From Alphaproteobacteria bacterium (lineage in GTDB: Bacteria; Pseudomonadota; Alphaproteobacteria; Rhizobiales; Aestuariivirgaceae), in NCBI GenBank assembly GCA_020441605.1, contig JAGRLX010000132.1:1-18962 (forward strand): a DNA stretch of 18,962 nt, read 5' to 3'. Under the pieces are notes generated by a model, which ran no database searches, had not been told where the DNA came from, and saw only the letters and a program-made list of their open reading frames with translations. Positions 14,469 through 18,962 of this stretch are shown in pieces; position 1 is the first letter of the stretch, and each line of letters starts with the position of its first letter. Position numbers and translations under genes: made by a program.

Positions 14469-16388
14469 TTGGTCCGCACGGTCGAAGGCCGTGAAACGGG
14501 GCGCGACCGTTTGATCCGCGAGTCGTGGGTCCGTTGCGTTCTCAATCACCGTCTCGATCCGTCGGTCCGGCGCAAGGCCGTGATCGTTGACCACCGCTTC
14601 CTGCGCGAGCGGCAGGAAGCGATCGATAACCTGCTGCGCACGGCGCGTTTTGGTGTCGAGGCCCTTTACCGCCAGGTTGCGGGCCTCGGCTACGTGCTGC
14701 TGCTCACCGACAATGAGGGCATCACCGTCGACTATATCGGCGACGAAGCGGCCACCGACCTGTTGCGCGAGGCCGGGCTGTACCTTGGGGCCGATTGGAA
14801 CGAGCGCCGGGCAGGAACCAATGGTACCGGCACCTGCATCGCCACGGGAGAGGCGCTGACAGTTCACCAGACCGACCACTTCGATGCTCAGCACATTCCT
14901 TTGAGCTGTACCGTGGCGCCGATCTTCGACGGCACCGGTGAACTGGCGGCGGTACTCGATATTTCCGCGCTCACCTCGCCGGCCGAAAAGACGAGCCAGT
15001 TCCTTGCTCTGCAGATGGTCAAGAGTTTTGCTCACAAGATCGAGACGGCCCATCTGATCCAGTCCTGTGCGCGTAACTGGATCGTGAAGCTTACGGCCAA
15101 CCAGGGACTCGCCGTGGTCGATACGGAATATGTGCTGGCGCTGGATTCCTCGGGCCGCATCACCGGCTTCAACCATTCTGTCCGCCAGTTGCTCGCCCAG
15201 GAGATGCATCAGGACTGGCGGATGTCCGGCCTCCTTCTGGGGCGCCTGTTCTCGGATTTCTTCGACTGCGATATCGATAGCCTGACGCGCTTCGTCTCGC
15301 CACATCGCATCGAGCGCAATTGCGTGCGGCTCCGGGGCAGCGGCCGTACCCTTTATATCCAGGTCATCCCGCCCACGTCCTTCCGGGTGCTTCCGAAAAA
15401 TGCGCCGCAGCCTTCGGCCGGCGCAGGAAAGCTGCCGGACGCGCTGCGTGCCGTGGCCGGGGAAGAGCCGGCCATGGCCGCCGCCCTGTCCAAGGTCGCC
15501 CGGCTGGTCAACACCAACATGAGCCTGCTCATTCAGGGCGAGACCGGCACCGGAAAGGAATTCATGGCCAAGGCCATCCACATGGCCAGCGCCAGGGCTC
15601 GAGGCCCCTTCGTGCCGGTCAATTGCGCGGCCCTTCCTGAAAGCCTGATCGAGAGCGAACTCTTCGGTTACGAAAGTGGCTCGTTCACCGGCGCATCGAA
15701 CAAGGGCAAGAAGGGTCTGGTCCGCGAAGCCCATGGCGGAACCCTGTTCCTCGACGAGATCGGCGACATGCCCATCGCATCGCAGACCCGCTTGCTTCGC
15801 GTGCTGGCGGAGCGCGAGGTCACGCCGATCGGTGCGCTCAAACCGCAAGCCGTGGACATGCGGGTGATCGCCGCCAGTCATCGCGATCTGACCCAGCTCA
15901 TCGCCAAGGGCGAGTTCCGGGAAGATCTTTATTTTCGTTTGAATGGCGCCATCGTCACGCTGCCACCCTTGCGCGAAAGGCAGGACCTGCCCTGGCTCAT
16001 CGGTCAATTATTGGCCAAGCGGCCAATGGCCGACGGACGGGCCCGCAGCCTCTCCGGCGAAGCGCTCGGTGTGCTCAGGTCGCAGGCGTGGCCAGGCAAC
16101 ATCCGCGAACTGGTCAACGTCCTCGACTTTGCATGTGCGGTTGCTGCGGAACCGGAGATCACCATCGAGGACTTGCCGGATCAGGTGTTTGGCAGCAGCC
16201 CACTGAACGATGTGGTAGCGGAATCCGTTGCATCCCCGGGCAAGACCGAGGCCGATGCCCTGCGCATGGCCTTGCGCGCGGCCGGCTGGAACGTCTCGGC
16301 GGCAGCGCGCAATCTCGGTATCGACCGCACGACGCTGCATCGCCGGATGCGGCGCATGGGTGTCGCGTTGCCGCCCCGTCTGCAGTGA
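14469..16388 (+). CDS. acoR: AcoR, sigma-54-dependent activator of acetoin catabolism
   Basis: The product has 639 residues from the TTG at 14469. Homologues begin a little earlier, and the same frame is open back to 14415, with an ATC at 14436 placed seven bases after GGAGGGA, so the true protein is probably 11 residues longer. The N-terminal 1-200 holds the AcoR-type signature SWVRCVLNHRLDP and a GAF-like sensor with NERRAGTNGTGT. The AAA+ domain has Walker A GETGTGKE (357-364), the sigma-54 contact loop as GSFTGA (404-409) and Walker B GGTLFLDE (423-430). The C-terminal Fis-type helix-turn-helix is AARNLGIDRTTLHRRMRRMG. It should activate acoXAB through the inverted repeat at 16393-16429. 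Confidence 0.9.
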   Translation: MVRTVEGRETGRDRLIRESWVRCVLNHRLDPSVRRKAVIVDHRFLRERQEAIDNLLRTARFGVEALYRQVAGLGYVLLLTDNEGITVDYIGDEAATDLLREAGLYLGADWNERRAGTNGTGTCIATGEALTVHQTDHFDAQHIPLSCTVAPIFDGTGELAAVLDISALTSPAEKTSQFLALQMVKSFAHKIETAHLIQSCARNWIVKLTANQGLAVVDTEYVLALDSSGRITGFNHSVRQLLAQEMHQDWRMSGLLLGRLFSDFFDCDIDSLTRFVSPHRIERNCVRLRGSGRTLYIQVIPPTSFRVLPKNAPQPSAGAGKLPDALRAVAGEEPAMAAALSKVARLVNTNMSLLIQGETGTGKEFMAKAIHMASARARGPFVPVNCAALPESLIESELFGYESGSFTGASNKGKKGLVREAHGGTLFLDEIGDMPIASQTRLLRVLAEREVTPIGALKPQAVDMRVIAASHRDLTQLIAKGEFREDLYFRLNGAIVTLPPLRERQDLPWLIGQLLAKRPMADGRARSLSGEALGVLRSQAWPGNIRELVNVLDFACAVAAEPEITIEDLPDQVFGSSPLNDVVAESVASPGKTEADALRMALRAAGWNVSAAARNLGIDRTTLHRRMRRMGVALPPRLQ

Positions 16389-16392
16389 CTCT

Positions 16393-16429
16393 GCCACACC
16401 TGTTGCGCGCTACCTGCAACAGGTGTGGC
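16393..16429. promoter_or_regulatory. Perfect 14-bp inverted repeat, probable AcoR enhancer site
   Basis: GCCACACCTGTTGC (16393-16406) and GCAACAGGTGTGGC (16416-16429) are perfect complements around a 9-bp spacer. The centre is about 109 bp upstream of the predicted sigma-54 start at 16520, the usual distance for an upstream activating sequence. It begins four bases after the acoR stop codon, so it could also fold as a terminator, but no T-run follows. Both roles may be combined. Confidence 0.7.
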
Positions 16430-16493
16430 GTCAACGATGCCGCCGATCATCGGAATCGCCCATAATTGATTGAAATTGAGAGTCGGGACCGAC

Positions 16494-16509
16494 TGGCACA
16501 CGCCTTGCT
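16494..16509 (+). promoter_or_regulatory. Sigma-54 (-24/-12) promoter of acoXAB
   Basis: TGGCAC, ACGCC, TTGCT matches the consensus TGGCAC-N5-TTGCW at every fixed position. It predicts +1 near 16520, 26 nt before the acoX ATG. Between it and the inverted repeat lies an AT-rich patch (16461-16480) that could bend or bind IHF, though no full IHF consensus is present. AcoR-type activators are known to require sigma-54. Confidence 0.88.
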
Positions 16510-16545
16510 TCGCATTAACCAAACACAGAAGAACGACAAGGGCCA

Positions 16546-17571
16546 ATGGGAAACGCAATCGGGATCATCGCCAATCCTGTGTCGGCGCGCGACATTCGCC
16601 GCGTGATCGCCAACGCGACCGCGCTGCAAATCACCGACCGCGCCAATATTGTGCTGCGCGTTCTGTCCTGCGTGAAGGCCTGCGGCGTCGATCACGTCTA
16701 CATGATGCCTGAGAATGGCGGCATTCGCCATCATGTGCGGCGCGGCATCGACCGGGCCGAGAACCAGGGCCTCAAGCACTTTCCCCAGATCGAATATCTC
16801 GACTACAAGATTTCCGGCACGGTGGATGATACGTTCAAGGCCGCCCGGCTGATGAAGGAAAAGGGCGTGTCGACCATCGTCGTTCTTGGTGGAGACGGCA
16901 CGCATCGTGCGGTGGTCACCCATTGTGGCGACGTTCCGATTGCCGGCATTTCGACGGGTACCAACAATGCGTTCCCGGAGCACCGTGAGCCTACCATCAC
17001 TGGCCTGGCGGTCGGCCTGGCGGTCAGCGGCAAGGTTCCGCCGGAAACAGCCTTCCTTCCCAACAAGAAGATCGTGGTGCGGGTGAACGATCACGAGGAG
17101 ATCGCGCTGGTCGATGTCGCGGTGGTTACCGAGCGCTACATCGGCGCGCGGGCGTTGTGGCGGACCGAGACGTTCCGTGAGCTGTTCGTCACTTTCGCTG
17201 ATCCCGAAGTCATCGGCATGTCCGCCATTGCGGGCCTGCTTGAACCCGTTACCCGCCTCGATCGGCACGGCCTGCATGTGAGGCTTGCTCCGCCTGAGGA
17301 CGCGCCGATCCTGCTCGATACGCCCATCGCGCCGGGCTACATGCGCGACATCGGCATCGAAAGCTACACACATATGACGCCGGGCAAAATCTACCGACCC
17401 GATATCAGCGACGGTTCGATTGCCCTGGATGGCGAGCGCGAGCTATCCTTCACCAAGGGCGACAACGTCACCATCGAGCTTGTCAACGATGCCTTCAGGA
17501 CTGTCAATGTGAGCGCCTGCATGCAGTATGCAGCCCGCCACGGCCTCATGCGCATCAAGCAAGACACGTAA
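16546..17571 (+). CDS. acoX: AcoX, acetoin catabolism protein (NAD kinase-like fold)
   Basis: The product has 341 residues, the AcoX length. The N-terminus MGNAIGIIANPVSARDIRR and the diphosphate-binding motif GGDGTHR (115-121) mark the ATP-NAD kinase/diacylglycerol kinase superfamily; GISTGTNNAFPE follows as in AcoX. AcoX is a regular companion of acetoin dehydrogenase genes, but its reaction has not been firmly established. An AAGGG ribosome site is present. It is the first gene after the sigma-54 promoter and is followed after 24 bp by acoA. Confidence 0.9.
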   Translation: MGNAIGIIANPVSARDIRRVIANATALQITDRANIVLRVLSCVKACGVDHVYMMPENGGIRHHVRRGIDRAENQGLKHFPQIEYLDYKISGTVDDTFKAARLMKEKGVSTIVVLGGDGTHRAVVTHCGDVPIAGISTGTNNAFPEHREPTITGLAVGLAVSGKVPPETAFLPNKKIVVRVNDHEEIALVDVAVVTERYIGARALWRTETFRELFVTFADPEVIGMSAIAGLLEPVTRLDRHGLHVRLAPPEDAPILLDTPIAPGYMRDIGIESYTHMTPGKIYRPDISDGSIALDGERELSFTKGDNVTIELVNDAFRTVNVSACMQYAARHGLMRIKQDT

Positions 17572-17595
17572 CCAGCAACCACCGGGAGGAATGTC

Positions 17596-18618
17596 ATGAA
17601 TGCATCCACTGCGAAGAAATCCGGTTCGAAGAGCCCTGGAGGCGGAATTTTTCCGCTCGACAAGGATGGGCTGCTTCACGCCTACCGGACTATGCGTACC
17701 ATTCGCGAGTTTGAGGAGCGGCTGCACGCCGATTTCGCCAAGGGCGACATTCCGGGATTCGTGCATCTCTATGCCGGCGAAGAGGCTGCCGGCACCGGAA
17801 TCATGATGCATCTGGAAGACAAGGACCGCATCGCTTCGACGCATCGTGGACACGGCCATTGCATCGCCAAGGGTGTGGACCCCCGCGAAATGATGGCGGA
17901 GATCTACGGCAAGGTCAGCGGCTCATGTCGCGGCAAGGGCGGCTCGATGCATATCGCCGATCTGTCAAAGGGCATGATGGGCGCCAACGGCATTCTGGGC
18001 GCCGGAGCTCCGCTCGTCTGCGGCGCGGCGCTTGCTGCCAAGTACCGGGGCGATGGCGGGGTTGCAATTTCCTTCGTGGGTGACGGCGCTTCGAACCAGG
18101 GCACCTTCCTGGAGAGTCTCAACCTCGCGGCGGTGTGGAACCTGCCGGCGATCTTCGTGGTTGAGAATAACGGCTATGCCGAGTCGACCTCGCGCGACTA
18201 TGCGGTTGCCGTCGATTCCTATGTCGACCGTGCGGCCGGCTTCGGCCTGCCAGGCGTCACCGTCGATGGTCTCGATTTCTTCGCGGTTTACGAAGCGGCG
18301 GGCGAAATCATCAAGCGGGCCCGCGAAGGCGGCGGCCCGGCGTTGCTCGAGTGCAAGATGATCCGCATGTTCGGCCACTTCGAAGGCGACCAGCAGACCT
18401 ACCGCGCCAAGGGCGAACTTGAAGACATCCGCAGCAACAAGGATTGCATCAAGATGTTCTCGGAGCGGGTCATCGAAGCCGGCGTCATCAACCGCGCCGA
18501 GCTGGATGCCATCGACAAGGATGTCATCAAGCTCATCGAAGACTCGATCGACTTCGCGAAGAAGGCGCCGCTGCCGACCGCTGCGGACCTGACCACCGAT
18601 GTCTATGTCAGCTACTGA
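17596..18618 (+). CDS. acoA: AcoA, acetoin dehydrogenase E1 alpha subunit
   Basis: The product has 340 residues with the thiamine-diphosphate motif spanning GDGASNQGTFLES to VVENNGYAES. Flanking family segments are IPGFVHLYAGEEA, STHRGHGHCIAKG, CRGKGGSMHI and RMFGHFEGD. With the beta subunit it cleaves acetoin, passing acetaldehyde-level carbon to the lipoyl E2 to make acetyl-CoA. A GGGAGGA ribosome site lies five bases ahead of the ATG. The assignment as acetoin rather than pyruvate dehydrogenase rests on the acoR-acoX context. A close paralog without a partner lies at 7803-8822. Confidence 0.92.
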   Translation: MNASTAKKSGSKSPGGGIFPLDKDGLLHAYRTMRTIREFEERLHADFAKGDIPGFVHLYAGEEAAGTGIMMHLEDKDRIASTHRGHGHCIAKGVDPREMMAEIYGKVSGSCRGKGGSMHIADLSKGMMGANGILGAGAPLVCGAALAAKYRGDGGVAISFVGDGASNQGTFLESLNLAAVWNLPAIFVVENNGYAESTSRDYAVAVDSYVDRAAGFGLPGVTVDGLDFFAVYEAAGEIIKRAREGGGPALLECKMIRMFGHFEGDQQTYRAKGELEDIRSNKDCIKMFSERVIEAGVINRAELDAIDKDVIKLIEDSIDFAKKAPLPTAADLTTDVYVSY

Positions 18619-18639
18619 TCGCAGGGGAGAATAGAATAA

Positions 18640-18962
18640 ATGGCACGCAATATCAGCATGCGCCAGGCTATCAACGAGGCGCTCGATCAGGAGATGACCC
18701 GCGATCCGACGGTGATCGTGATGGGCGAGGACATTGTCGGCGGCTCCGGTGCCTCCGGTGAGGAAGATGCCTGGGGCGGCGTTCTCGGCGTTACCAAGGG
18801 TCTTCATGCCAAGCATCGCGGCAAGCTGCTCGACACGCCGCTGTCAGAGTCGGCCTATATCGGTGCCGCCATTGGCGCTGCCACCTGCGGCATGCGTCCG
18901 GTTGCGGAACTGATGTTCCTCGACTTCATGGGCGTCTGCTTCGACCAGATCTTCAACCAGGC
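18640..18962 (+). CDS. acoB: AcoB, acetoin dehydrogenase E1 beta subunit, N-terminal part (cut by window edge)
   Basis: Starting at the ATG at 18640 behind AGGGGAGA, 107 codons are present. The protein opens MARNISMRQAINEALDQEM, followed by IVMGEDIVGG, an acidic loop, GVLGVTKGL, and DTPLSESAYIGAAIGAA, then ELMFLDFMGVCFDQIFNQ. This is the transketolase pyrimidine-binding domain of 2-oxo acid dehydrogenase E1 beta subunits, with the catalytic-region glutamate in PLSESA. It follows acoA by 21 bp. The rest of the gene, and any E2 (acoC) gene, lie beyond the window. Confidence 0.93.
   Translation, partial: MARNISMRQAINEALDQEMTRDPTVIVMGEDIVGGSGASGEEDAWGGVLGVTKGLHAKHRGKLLDTPLSESAYIGAAIGAATCGMRPVAELMFLDFMGVCFDQIFNQ

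Noticed and set aside
14322..16007. Long minus-strand open frame (561 codons) across acoR
   Set aside because: It is antisense to AcoR, whose Walker, GSFTGA and Fis motifs are unambiguous. The antisense product has no recognisable domain.
16393..16429. The 14-bp inverted repeat as only a Rho-independent terminator of acoR
   Set aside because: No T-run follows, and its position at about -109 to a sigma-54 promoter fits an activator site better. A dual role is not excluded.
1..18962. CRISPR arrays, insertion sequences, phage genes, toxin-antitoxin pairs or defence systems
   Set aside because: No spaced direct repeats, transposase, integrase or recognisable defence or toxin gene was seen on either strand.

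Overview
The window is about 19 kb of GC-rich chromosomal DNA. It most resembles an alphaproteobacterium, perhaps related to Rhodospirillales. That placement is inferred from the UbiH-type hydroxylase, the PrdX / YbbN / LON / Trm112 / DUF971 gene order, the glnK-amtB pair with a sigma-54 promoter, and the DUF1127 and DUF1194 proteins. No rRNA or species-defining marker is present, so the placement is tentative.

Positions 1-5290 are mostly core genome. On the minus strand lie the start of amtB (cut by the window edge) and glnK, behind a sigma-54-type promoter. A UbiH/VisC-type FAD hydroxylase is divergent on the plus strand. It converges on a tight five-gene minus-strand run, read in the order prdX, ybbN, LON-domain protein, Trm112-like, DUF971. 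A tRNA-Gly(GCC) gene follows.

Positions 5290-7750 look like a decayed insertion. The tRNA-Gly 3' half reappears as a diverged copy at 7699-7752. Between the two copies are the C-terminal stub of a phenylacetate-CoA-ligase-like enzyme (minus strand) and the C-terminal stub of a probable outer-membrane barrel (plus strand), meeting near 5883 in what looks like a deletion scar. An intact exported serine hydrolase (beta-lactamase / 6-aminohexanoate-dimer hydrolase type) starts inside the barrel remnant. No integrase is visible.

Positions 7800-14010 hold accessory genes: an orphan acetoin/pyruvate dehydrogenase E1-alpha (minus strand), an exported von Willebrand A protein (DUF1194), a small DUF1127 protein, a large SARP/BTAD-TolB-TPR regulator (plus strand), and a two-gene minus-strand operon of a short-chain dehydrogenase and an alpha/beta hydrolase.

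Positions 14436-18962 are an acetoin catabolism locus in the order acoR, acoX, acoA, acoB (cut by the window edge). The gap between acoR and acoX holds a close sigma-54 promoter match. About 110 bp upstream of its predicted start is a perfect 14-bp inverted repeat, the likely AcoR binding site. AcoA here is closely related to the orphan E1-alpha at 7803-8822, which has no beta subunit beside it. The most notable signals are the relic island with its double-truncation scar, the orphan E1-alpha copy, the AcoR control region, and an apparent ATC start codon for acoR.
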